64,000 nt of DNA from Choanephora cucurbitarum. Lineage: Eukaryota > Mucoromycota > Mucoromycetes > Mucorales > Choanephoraceae. The position numbers were made by a program, and so were the translations under genes. The notes below the pieces were generated by a model that worked only from the letters and a program-made list of their open reading frames with translations, was not told the origin of the DNA and searched no databases. Shown here one piece after another: positions 22,118-34,036 of the stretch (its first letter is position 1; every line of letters begins with the position of its first letter). Location: contig JAIWNI010000101.1 of NCBI GenBank assembly GCA_025331435.1, positions 1 to 64,000 of the forward strand, written 5' to 3'.

Positions 22118-22566
22118 TTACTCTCTAATAAATCCATTGACTACACTTAGAGTTGTGAAGTGATATCGGATTAAAACTTCTGCTTGAAAAGGATGATCTT
22201 GGTCTCCTGCATACTTGGAACTATATTGTAATGGTTGTCTGTAATACCAAGACATATCATGAGAAACGGTATCAATCAGAACTAATCAACTGTGGCTGCA
22301 AAAAAAGCATACAGACAATACCGCAGCTTCAATTGAGATTTTTTTCCTTTTAACTAATTCTTGATCACCTTTGAATTCTACTTGGGTAATGGTACACCAA
22401 AAACGTAATTGTGATTCATATAAATTCATTGCGGTGAGATTTTTGATATGCTGTATGTCAGGTTGGTATTGTAAACTTTCATCTTGATGGAATTTGTAAT
22501 CGAAACATGACTCTCATTAGATATTAGCTTTGTTGCATCGGGTTTGTCATTCATATAGAAAACCAT
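22118..22566 (-). pseudogene. Decayed gene fragment, unknown family
   Basis: Reading down from 22566: MVFYMNDKPDATKLISNESH, then in another frame NLTAMNLYESQLRFWCTITQ and VEFKGDQELVKRKKISIEAA, then LIDTVSHDMSWYYRQPLQYS and EVLIRYHFTTLSVVNGFIRE before TAA (22118-22120). A GT...TTTTTTTGCAG segment between the second and third pieces may be an intron remnant. At least one frameshift is required, and no family is recognised. Confidence 0.4.
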
Positions 22567-24093
22567 ACAGAGTTTATTTTAAGAGATCAAGGTCTTATTT
22601 TTGTCCTAAACTAGCCTTAATCGGGTGAGTGAGAAGCGCCTGAAGAAACATGACATGTATTGGGGAATGCAGCGATGCATAATCTTGAATTTTATCCAAC
22701 TTACTGATGTTCGCGTACGAACAGATAAATTTGGTATTCAACAGTGATTATTGAGAATCATTTGGTAACATTGACAAAAGGCTTGGATTATAGGAGTGAA
22801 GATTAGGTCATGAGAGACAAGAAGCTAATGAACAAAGCAGACAGTGATTTATGTGGCCTGACCAAACAGAAAATGAAAAGAGACCCTGAGAAACGAATAT
22901 AAAGAAAGTGAGTTAGACCTTGAAGAAATAAGCACAAATTTATACACGTGTTTCTTCTGGGCCAACTACGTCAAAAAGGGTTGTATATGAAACAAGCCAG
23001 AAAGAGCAGGTCAGTTAAACCTTATAGGTCATGCTCCTAAAAACAACAATGCTCATTAAAGCCATGACAAAAAAAAAGAAGAGAAATCAAAATTTGGTGC
23101 ACAACTGCTAATTTAAGTAAGTGTTTGCTTATAAAGGAAACAAGGCCCAAGAAGACAGATAAGGGAACGAGCTGAGAGAAGAGCTGTGTCTTCATTGGCG
23201 AAACATGTTTTAATATGCACACACAAGGCGTAATTTTAAAAGACATGAGGGTTTCTAAGTAGACGAGGTACAGCAGTGTTAATTGTTTGAGCATTCGATG
23301 AGAATGGTATCATAGATTTGATCCTGCATCTAAAGCTATACAAAAGAAAGTTGCCTTCAGTAACTAGAGATAAAAAAAGAAACGAGAAGAAGCAAAGATC
23401 CTTTTGATGAAATAGGTAGTATCGTCGAAGCTAAAACTCGTGATGAATATTTCCCTGGAGTCCACGAAAGGTGCGATAGATACTCTGGACAAGTGTGATA
23501 TGAATACCAGATACATTGTTATTATACACAAAGTATCAAGAAGTATGGCTGTAAGCCCATATATTCTCTAATTGGCAAACAAAGTCAAAGATGAGAGATT
23601 GTTTGACTGTAGATAACAACCTTGATTAAAAAACAATGCTTAAAAAGAATTACTGTTTCGGACTGCGCCAATTGAATAAAGCATTGCGCCTTTTTCCTCA
23701 AGGGTTGCGATGCTTATGATGCAAACACTTTCTGTGCACGCAAATTCAATCTGTATCGTGCTGTCTTATTTGGTAATTGTGGCCTCAATAAATTCTAAAA
23801 GAAATTTATTTCGACACTCAGAATCTGGAAATGATGTTTGTGTGTATGCGTGCGTGCGTGCTTATGCAACCAGAACAGTCGTGCTCTGAAAAGTGGCGGT
23901 AGCTGATTGGCATCTTATCTCACTTGCCCCCTTTTTAGACCAATTACAAAAATACCTTCTAACCTTTCCTTTCTTTCTTTTTCCTTCTTTCTCTTTCTTA
24001 CGCTCTCTCCTTTTTTCTTTCTTTCTTTCTTTCTTTTTTTGTTAGATAGAAGAAAATAGCTATTTTCTCTGATATACTTTTCTGCTTAAAGAG
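22567..24093. other. Intergenic DNA with a pyrimidine-rich promoter region
   Basis: No gene is supported. A CT-rich tract with CTTT repeats (about 23960-24040) ends about 55 bp before the next start codon and probably belongs to its promoter. Confidence 0.45.
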
Positions 24094-25581
24094 ATGACAG
24101 ACATTCAACCAGACATTCAACTTACTGTTTTATCACAATCGTTTCCTTACAACTTATGGGATACGGTATTATTAGATCAAACAACACTTGCTAAGCCTAT
24201 TGGGGACTCGTCACCAGATACGTATCACGAGTGCAACCCTGCAGCCTTACCAATAGGAGGACCAAGAATAGCAATCAGCCAATTGATTCTAGGTCCGACA
24301 CTTGATTTCACGCGGCCGTTTATGCTGCTTTCTGGCAATACTCTTATTAAGGATGATGTATTCTTGGCTTCAGATAGCCCATTATACCCTACATCTTCTT
24401 TTCATTTAGACCAAGATGACAACGCCTCACTCAGCAGCCATTCAACCTCATCTTCCCAACAATTAGCAACCTCACCTCACCTTTCCCCCGTTACCTCCCC
24501 CACTAATTTCTTATACAATCATGAACCTCTGTTTGATGGTGGCATTATTGAACCAACCCATGAATCAGATGATGATATCCTTTCAGTCTCAACTGAGTCA
24601 ACCAAACAACCATCTTCAAGCGAAAATGACTTGGATTGGTACAAACTATTAGACGCCTTTCACGAGGATGTTGCATGCGATAATATACCTTCTCCTCGCT
24701 CTGAGCCAACAGTGTTTGATGAGCCTAATGATGATAGTGAAGACGAATTCTCTATCTTATTCCACAATCCTGCCAAGAATCTGAAACGAGCCAGAAGCCA
24801 GACTCCGGCCAGTGAATTATCATTTCTTGATCTAGACGAATTCCCCTATAAACGACCCACCACCAATCCCCGCCAGAAACGCCGAAAGAAGCACACTCAG
24901 GCCTTAAAAAAGAAAGAAGACAAAAAGAAGCCAGCACCTTCATTCACAGCATCCCGTTGTCAGCTGATTGAGCCTATTGCCAACCAAAAGGACAATAAGA
25001 CCGTGTTTCAACATCTCACTGAAACAAGTATTGATTGGTGTAGATACTGTGGCACGACTGAAGGTGTAAATTGGAGGCCTGGGCCTTGGGGCAAACGAAC
25101 ATTGTGCAAGTACGTAATGATACAAAGGAAAATGATTACATAACTTATGCTTTATATTAGTAAACATGGATGCGACTATAAGGGTTATGGTCTTGCCAGT
25201 CGATTGCCACGCTTAGATCTATCTGCTTTTTCAAATGAGCGACTACAGGACCGTATACGTCCAGTTGTTCAACATTTTTGTATTGTTTGTCAATCACCAG
25301 AGGAAACAGAGAACGACAATCAGTTGATTCTCTGTGAGGGAGGATGTTCTCGTGCTTATCATCAGAAATGTCATGCACCCATGATCACAGTCAACCCAAC
25401 AATGGATGCTGTTCGCTGGTATTGCAGCCCATTATGTAAAGAGAATCTTAAGCGCAACAAAGTGGGTATGTATCATTAAGCTTTTTTGAGCCACATGGCA
25501 TTAACCCTTTTTTTTTTAACTATTTTAGTGGTCGAACTACCTCGAAAGCATATGCCCTTGATGCACTTGCTAAAAAAATAA
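24094..25581 (+). CDS. GATA-like zinc finger plus PHD finger nuclear protein
   Basis: Exons: 24094-25109, 25161-25465, 25529-25581 (457 residues). The N-terminal 270 residues are Ser/Asp-rich and probably disordered, then a basic stretch follows (NPRQKRRKKHTQALKKKEDK), a likely nuclear localisation signal. A single GATA-like finger starts at about residue 316: CRYCGTTEGVNWRPGPWGKR, then TLCNKHGC across intron 1. The last Cys pair is C-x4-C rather than C-x2-C, so DNA binding may differ from true GATA factors. A PHD finger follows (from about residue 374): FCIVCQSPEETENDNQLILC, EGGCSRAYHQKCHAP and WYCSPLC, with the C4HC3 ligands present. PHD fingers usually read histone H3 tails (known for the family). 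Together this suggests a chromatin-bound regulator, target unknown. Confidence 0.88.
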
Positions 25582-28500
25582 ATGTATATTATAGGTGTGT
25601 ATAAAAGTAGTGTAGTACAGAAGACTGTCACATCGACGTCATTTGTACCTTTTTTTTTTGTTTGTGATGATGTGTTTCTTTGTTAGCAATAAACATACTT
25701 TCAGATAAACATTCATAAAAAGTTTGAGAAGCACTTTGTCTATACAACATCAATTACATTCAGAAAAAAACAACGCATGGAAGAAACAAGCCTACAATGT
25801 TATAGATTACGTCATATTGACATTTTAGTGTGATGTTTAAAATAAAGCTCAGGTACAAGCAATTGCAAGTCTAGTTCAATTCTTGAAAGATAGTTGACTA
25901 GAGCACAAGCCATAGCTGTCCTAGGTGAATGAACAGGCATAGAAAAGTGTATACAATAAAAAATGTTCGAGAATATGTCTAGCCTTAAATGGTATCGCTA
26001 AAGCATGCACTTCTACATTCTGTTTTCTGAAGGAGGCTTACTCCTGAAATAAGAGTAATCATCTAATCGAATCGCAATTGCAATTGATAGGCAGAAATAG
26101 GTAATGCAATCATGACCATTAATATGTATACGAAACTAATTTTTCCTTGGGCTAACACAACTAGATCACAAGAATCGTTCTTCTTGTTCTGCTCTGAATA
26201 CGAATTGAAAGATATTGGTAGCATATGGGCATCTCTCTCCCATAACAATGAATACGTTACAATCAGTTGATCACTCAACGTAAAGGATAAAAAATATCCC
26301 AGCCACATATCTTGGGTAAATGAACCACAGATCAATGTCCCCAAAAACATCATACCAACTAAAATTTGAACAAAAAAAACAATAGCAACTTCCTTAACAA
26401 AGCTCAAAAGAATCTAAAAGATTAAAGTCCATTGCTTCTAAGAGCAAAAAAAAAAGCCGTATCTGATCTTTTTTTAAAGGGCGCGTATCTCCCGTTGTTT
26501 TTCCTCGTCTTCCTTTGTTGGTTTCATATAGTGTGGGTTATTGTTTACTCCCACTCCCTCCCCTTCAACCACTATGCTTGTAATGTTTTGCCTGAGGCAC
26601 TACAGAGTCTCGATTCTTTTGTTAGAGATAGAAAAACCAAGCAACACGTATATTAAAATTTGACTTGGATATGTTCGTTCCCTAATAAAGTTTAAATCAT
26701 CTGAATATCTGGTAATGTAGCACTGTGTTACACAGCATTTCTTTTGAAACAATAAGGATCTGCACTTGATTATTTGTATGTCTCTTCTATTCACAAATTC
26801 TTTTGGCTTCGACAACCTGAATTGAAATGAGAAAATCCGTTAAGAAGAATTTAGAGAGATCCAACATACAATCAGCCCACAAAGCTTATTTTAGTTCAGC
26901 GCTTTTTCATGTTTCCTTATGCTCATCCAAGGAGGCGTCTACATATTGCCTTTTATATCTTTTGAAAGAATTCATTTAAAATCTAAATTAGGTGATACAT
27001 TTAGACCCACGCTCTTAATTTGAGTAACAAGCTTTTTCTCTTCGCATACATCTATGGTGTGATGATTAAAGGACGCGTTAATCCATCGCAGTAGCCAAAT
27101 TTATTCATATCAGGCCCCAAAACAATACGTTGCTTATCTCTGGAATCTTCGTCTATTTATTAGGATAAGAGAAATATGTGTGGCATTCTTTTTCGAGATA
27201 GCTATTTCATACTCCTGCAACCCTTAGCCTCTCATGATATGAATCGCGTTCCAGTTTAAGCAAGTGATACCAGCTTGTACTCTTTTTGTCAAAAACACAA
27301 ACAAACTCAACATTCAGAATGAAATTACTCTTTGAATCGCTACCCTCTCATTTCTTTGAATGTCACATTGAGGCGAATGTTTGCGACTCATTTCTTGAGA
27401 TAATTACTTGTGTCCACACTAGCGAATTCCATCAGAATATTTCTGTAGAAGCAGCAGCAGTAAACAAAAATGACGAGGCAGGAATACGTTCTAAACAAGG
27501 TATATGTTTGCTCTTCCTGCCACCATTGATTTCATTGTGTCTCCAAGTGCCTATGTAGACCACTTGGTTACTGTATACAAGGTACACGAAGAACAGTGTT
27601 TCAAGCCCTCAAACGAGAGCATCAGACTTCCCCTTCTCTCTCCTATAATGTTCTTTTCAACTCATTACAAACGTTGAAGAAGAATGAAATTCTGTAAATA
27701 TGCATATATAGAAAAAAGTCTTTGTCTCAAACTTCATTAATTAAAGATCTAACACACCCAAAGTCTTCACATTGAAGTTTTCACAGTATGTCTAAGCTTC
27801 GAAGCATTTATTCATTTTTATTTCGCATTGTAAATCACTTCCACAACCAAGTTAGAATATAAGAAAAAATAAACAGAGCGCAGCAAAAGCTGTGAATGTA
27901 TTGACTTTGATTATAGTACAGTACGCTTGACTTTCCACTATACTCGTACTGCTATAGGCCAACTAATTCAATCAGAACATCAATGTGAAGACCTCATTCG
28001 TGTGTGTGTGTTTTTAAGACCGATGTGACAGCTCGATAAAATACATGTGTCCTGAAACATAGAAGCAGGAAGGACTTGATTGGAGTGTTTAGGTTGATGT
28101 CGCGAAATTGATCTAGGTTTATGCGAAATTGATCCATTTTGTTATTCGACAAGTTGAACTTGCCTCAGAGCAAAATTGATGCTTGTCTCGATATAATTTT
28201 CTGATTCATCGACGATCAAATTGGAATAGGTTGCTTGGGCAGAACGATCTGAACAAGCCTAATGGCAATAAATGATTACCTTAGCTCTTTCATTTAGTAG
28301 TATTTTGTTGGCTATTGTATTATTGTTGTTTTCATTCATAGCGATTTGTTGACTATACTGCTCTCAGTACATTAGTCTTTTATGAAAATTGTCCCATCAG
28401 ACAAACAAAAAAAAAACAAACCTACAGTTAACGAACTTTTAAAGAACAACAATGATATAGGAGTACATTTTCTATATCAGCAATGTCTATCTTTAATAAT

Positions 28501-29088
28501 AACCTTTATTTGCAGACATATCTCCTGTGCTATACTGAAATTTGTACAGTGTATGCATAAACTACCCATTGATATAGTACTGATATAGATAAGTAGATGA
28601 ACTCAGCTTATTTTAACTTCTTCTTGTCTCCATTGTACCTGATAGTAGTGGTTTAAAAAGGTCGTTAGAGAAACCTCTCGCCTCCCCTCCCACTCGTATA
28701 ACTCCTTTGTAGCTCTACAGTGTAGAGCTCGAGCACAACTCAAAGTTGAGATGGCCAAGAACTTTCATTTTGGTACTCTACCAACTGCAACAAACACTTT
28801 TTGGAAAACCATTCTCTTTTACATGAGCAAAGCAAATTCAAAAACAAAAAAACACACTTTTAAACGAAAAGAAACAGCTTTTCGATTGGGTGCTCAGGCA
28901 CCAAGAATATTCAATTATTGGCTGTTCAAGTGCCTATACAGGTATTTGGTAAAATTGCTCTTGGTGAATGAAAAAATAATATTATTATTGTACGAGTAGT
29001 TTTCATAAATACTGTGTGAGGCCCTTCTCACAAAGGAAAAAATAAAATAAAAATAGCAGGTATAAAGTTTCATAAAAGAATAAAAACC
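25582..29088. other. Large intergenic region, no firm gene
   Basis: Several short protein-like scraps are present but none makes a gene model. Minus 26413-26063 gives three hydrophobic segments with no ATG. Plus 27319-27650 gives MKLLFESLPSHFFECHIEAN with a possible intron. Minus about 28250-28135 gives SAQATYSNLIVDESENYIET. They may be relics like those in the 10-23 kb region. Confidence 0.35.
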
Positions 29089-32000
29089 TTATTCCGCAGA
29101 CATTGTGTTGGCCTGACGGTAACCTCTTTGATCGCCACCCTCTGGTATATCAGTAATAAAGACTTGATCAGAGCTTTCATGATCATCGATTAAGAGCCCA
29201 CGGTTATTGCGACCTGGCCAATCATGACCAGTGGACCAGGCAAATCCGTCTTCATCAAATTCGGCTGTCAAGGACATGCCTTCACCACCAAACATACTTA
29301 ATAATACAGGTAATAGAACAAGGCCATGAAGAGCCCCCAAAATAACAATAGTTAAATCTACGAAAGGTTGATTAGCCATTGAGACTTCGTCACATCAAAA
29401 AGCAACTTACACATGCGGAAATAATACACTTCAAAGATTTTGGAGCGAGTAAAGGCCAAGACAATAATACCAGCAAATTTTGTAAGAGTAATACCACAAA
29501 ATACCTGATAAAGCGATAAGTATATCGTTTGTTTTTATTTTTACTGGATAACTTACCGAACTACCGACGTCTACCATACTTTTACCTGCTCGGTCTTCTC
29601 TAGTACCACTAGCCACCATAAAACCTCTGGCAATATGACAACAGAATTCTACACTAATACCAACGCAAATGACCAAGTTGACAAGACTGACACCGTTTAG
29701 ACTGACGCCCCAAAGAGTCATAGCACCAACAACATCGATCAAAATCATCACAACAACGCTCATTACAATCAAGCCACATTGAAGACTACCAAGCAAACAG
29801 CTTGTTACTGCAAAAATTGAGACAATAGCTAGGCCCAAGATTTCAAAGGCAAGTGCAGCAATGTATCGGTACTGTTCAAAAAAGACATAGAAAACAGAGT
29901 AAGGATAGACCTCCAAGTCCAATTCTTGACTGAGGCCATCAGCAATACGCAAAGCAGAGTCATAAGCATCGATGAATTGGTCTTGACTACGGAGCGGTGT
30001 ATGGAAAGTGCGGAAATAAGAACTCTTGATAGTCACGTCCTTATGGTCTGCTACGATAGCATCTCCATAAGCAGCTTTGCCACCCAAGGGACAGTCTTCG
30101 TCAGGGATCTGATCAATCCAAAGATCAAAGAAATTTAAGAATGATTGCCCTTGAGGGAATTCATTCATGCCCACATCCCATCCAGGATTACAATAGGTAC
30201 ACTCCTCTTCATCGTCGAAGGGGCCACAGAGCTCCCATTTCTTGGAATAGTATGGCTTTTCAAGGCTACTCATGCGACGAGGGGACATTGTCGGCTGGTT
30301 TCGCAAACGACAACAATCTGTGTTGGGATTAAGCCAGTACATAAAGTCATCGAACCAAGCGCTTGTGGGCTCTTTGATGAACGAGACATTGGGGCGTTTG
30401 CGTTCTTGCTCAAGAACATTGATAAGAGAACGTTCGTGACATGCAGGGAATCTTCCACAGATCTTCTTCTGTATCGATCGTTCTGTTAAGTTTGCATTCT
30501 TTACAACAAAATAGGCAGGTGGGCCTACATTGAAGTATTGATCAATATCGTTAAAATACTGAACCAGGTAAGAATCAGATGGAAGAGCAATGCGTTGGTC
30601 CAAGCCCATTGGTATTTGAGGTGCAAGTGATAATCCAGCCATGAACATACCAAGGAAACCGAAACATACAATATAGCGCACAAAACGATTCATTAGGAAG
30701 GGAACATAATAGTATTGGAAAACTTGTTGTAATATGCCTTCTTTTTCCAACACTTCAGGTGCCTTTACACGAATACAAGGAACGCAATCCACTCGATTAC
30801 TCTATAGTAAGCTGTCAGTTATCTTTTGCTCAAACGCCTTTTTCTCGCCTTTCTTGTTACCTGTGTTCTGCGAGCATCCAAGACCAAACATGATACGAAA
30901 CAAGTCACTTGCAATATGAAGTCGATAAAGACAGCGATCGATGCAACAATGGCAAAGCTACTGACTGCAGGCATAGTCACTAAAGTCCCTAATCCAAACG
31001 CAATGGTTTCGCTAAGCGAGCTCAAGAAAATACTTGGACCCATTTTTCCTAATGTCTTTGCAGCTCTCTCTTCAATTGATTCGTCACCACCTAACTCAGC
31101 ACGTCGTGCATATTCATGACATAGAATAAAGATGTTGTCGACGCCTACAGCTAAAACCAAAAACGGGATGACCTCAGCAATGATCAATGTGGTCTTCTTG
31201 CCGGTAAAAGAGAAGATGCCGACAGCTGATGAAACAGAGAAAATAACTATCATAATACCACAAATGGCAAGACTAAACTTGGAATCAACCAAAAGACGAC
31301 GAGGGTTGAGCGAGGATATTTTTCCAAGGGCAATTGCAGCATAGACAAACATGACGACGTAACTGACGATAATAGTAGTGGCGTCTGTATTACTTGACTT
31401 GTTCAATTCTGTCTCTAGAGAGCTCTAAAAATCAGAGGGTTTAGCACGTAATATCAATCCACTTGTAAACTACTCACTTCAGTTGAATAACTAATTCGAA
31501 CTCCCTTCCATTCTGGTCGGTCGTTCAATCCTGTCAAGATGTTTGCCAGTAATGTCTTTTCCCATTTCTCTGATCTGTCAGTCTCAGATGCATTCAATGA
31601 ATTCCTCAACACAAAGGTAACAATAAGCGCTTTTGATGTTAAGTAACTTCCATTTTCATAACCGCCCATAATCATGTCTGGCTTCAATGGTTGCTTAAAT
31701 TCAGGCAAACACAGAGAGGGTTGAGAAGTGCATTCTTCCAAGTATTCTTTCCAGTTGTCAGGGTCAAAGTTGTAAATGTCACTCTGCCAATAGCCTGTCA
31801 CTGACTGAACAATACAGGAATCACCAGTAGGATGAAAGCAGATATCTTGTAGAGAATCGCCATAAACTTCAGATTTTAAACCTCTGATTTCATTTTCAAG
31901 TTCAAACAAGCTCTTCAAGCGTTCGGCAGAACTAATGGGTGCATCTGTTTCACTGACAAGGAAGATCTGAGCCGTTCTATAAAATGGTGTGAAATTCTCG

Positions 32001-33217
32001 TCAAAATGCGCCTTTTGTGCCAATGCAGTAGATGATGGCGAAACCCATAAATTGATAGGGTTGCGTTCGATTGAAAAGCGAGACCAACCAGACGAACAAA
32101 TAGATACGAAAACAAGCGACGTCATAATGACAGCCCAAGGATGACGGGCACACAGAAGACCTTGATGATAAAACCAGCTCTGTAAGCGAGAATTGAGCCA
32201 GTATCGACGAGGTGTATAATCGGGATCCAGTAAATTTTCTGCTGCTGCGTCTTCGTCGTCTTCACCATCATCTGATAATGCTAGTCTTTCATAGAGCCCT
32301 CTGGATTCCATACGGTCTAAACTGATACCTAAAAATCGTTGCATCCACTGACCTACTCGTTTGTTTCTTGCAGCCAATAAGACAACAGAAAACAGCAAGA
32401 TGGTTGCATAAGTGATAAGCATAGTGAAGCTCCAGCATCTTAAGAGGCCAACATGGCATTCAGGCGTCTCGTTTGGCGCAGGCGGAAGTACAGGGCAGAC
32501 AGCTTGGCAATCGACACATGCGCAGCGATAAGCCGGGTCAGTGTCATTACATGATTTTCCATCTTCATTAAAACGATCCAATCCATTTTGGTTGAGAGGT
32601 GGAAAGTCGATTTGAAAAGGACTTCCTAGTCCAGGTCGCTTTCTTCCCATGTAGGTGACCATATCATACCAGTTTTTGGCGCCACCACCAATCAAGTCCA
32701 TGGCAAAAGTGTTGCTTTGACCAAACTGAATATCCTTACAGCTATCGTAGAACTGAGTACCAAAATTGTCTCCTACCCAATAATCTGCTTTTGATACCGT
32801 AGATGCATCATTATTCTGTTCAGCTGCAGTAATATTAACAAATGTTGATTGATCAGGTGAACAGGTAAACGAACACCAAAACTTTAAGAAATTTTTCCAA
32901 CAAGCAGGGCAAGAGCCTATGATAGCTTCTGCTTGCTTGACTTGAGAGACAAGACTATCGAGCTGGTCCTCGTCACAACAAGTAGGGCCTTCTGTATATT
33001 CCGTACCACAAGTATCCACAAGCAGTTGACGGAACTTGTTCGAGCTGGGAGTAATGGCAGGTATGTTATTGACTAAAGGAAGTGTTGGAAATGTATCAGC
33101 TTGACCACGCATAGCACAGTAACCTTTCTGGTGTATAGGTGTGAAGACTTCAGCTGACACCATCATAAACAAGGCTGTTGTCAGCCACCATAAAATTGCT
33201 ATTGTTTTCTTCGCCAT
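29089..33217 (-). CDS. NCR1: NPC1-type sterol transporter (Niemann-Pick C1 / Ncr1)
   Basis: Exons, 5' to 3': 33217-31478, 31424-30861, 30801-29557, 29504-29411, 29357-29089 (1303 residues, close to the family length). A signal peptide ([20 protein letters not shown]) leads into the Cys-rich sterol-binding N-domain ([36 protein letters not shown]). A first membrane helix lies about residue 275, followed by a second luminal domain ([10 protein letters not shown]). Exon 2 holds the sterol-sensing domain ([20 protein letters not shown]). The third luminal loop is Cys-rich, and the Patched-like C-terminal membrane bundle ([20 protein letters not shown]) follows. In yeast and animals the protein moves sterols out of the vacuole/lysosome lumen. 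The tail ends in an acidic segment without the mammalian LLNF sorting motif. Introns are 52-59 nt. Confidence 0.96.
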
Positions 33218-34036
33218 TAATACAATACGAAGACAATGAAGAAAGTGAGAAAAAAAAGGGTAAAAAAAAAGATATTTTCAACATTTGTATCGGCGAAATA
33301 AGGTGTGTGATTCGTAGTACAGTGCTTTGGATCATAGACAATTATGCATTTTTTTCTCTTTAGCCAATTACACCATTTCTGGGAATGAATGACCCAATTG
33401 TTACTTATGATGAGAGTGACCTAAACTATCGTATTCATCAGTGAGCATTACAAGGATCCTTCCAGGCTGATACATACATGCGTCCCTCAATATAAGCAAC
33501 AAATAGCTCTACGTTGGATGTCGGTAATATGAATGAAAGTAGTAAATTAAGCAGAAAGCTCAGTAACTTACTAAAGAATTCCATATAAAAAACCATTTAC
33601 GTGCACTTTTAGAGCTTCTAAATTCATTCAGCATAGCGGCAGTTTTTTCTTTATTTTGTTATACGAGAGCGTATTCATTTGGAACAGATTAGTAAGTAGA
33701 ATTTTGTTAATCATAGTCATTGAAGTCACTGCAGGTCAACTTTTTTCCTATTCGTTATCTCAAGTATGGTTTACTAAGCCAAACATTCTGAGCAAGTACT
33801 CCATAACAATAACAAGAATAATTAGTTCATTCTCAAGAGTAACAGCCTGAATTCAGAGCTTACTTTTCAATGTTATCATTGGTGATATAACAATGAATCA
33901 AAACGTTCTGCTGATTTTGCAGTACTATGTCAATCACAATTCTTGACATATCATAATTAAACTCAGTTCATCAAGCGAAAGAAAAAATATTTTTCTTTTT
34001 TTCTTCTCGACAAAAGATCTTGACTGATCAAACAAG
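33218..34036. promoter_or_regulatory. Divergent intergenic region between NPC1 and the nucleotidyltransferase
   Basis: About 820 bp separate the two start codons, which face apart, so both promoters lie here. No specific motif is assigned. Confidence 0.45.

Noticed and set aside
26063..26413. Minus-strand hydrophobic frame with three possible membrane segments
   Set aside because: There is no ATG, and although a TTTTAG acceptor precedes it, no upstream exon could be found. It may be a relic.
27286..27650. Possible small two-exon gene (MKLLFESLPSHFF...)
   Set aside because: A plausible intron exists, but two alternative frames follow it and no family is recognised.
29926..31344. Plus-strand open frames antisense to the NPC1 gene
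   Set aside because: They are shadows of the conserved minus-strand coding sequence and show no family features.
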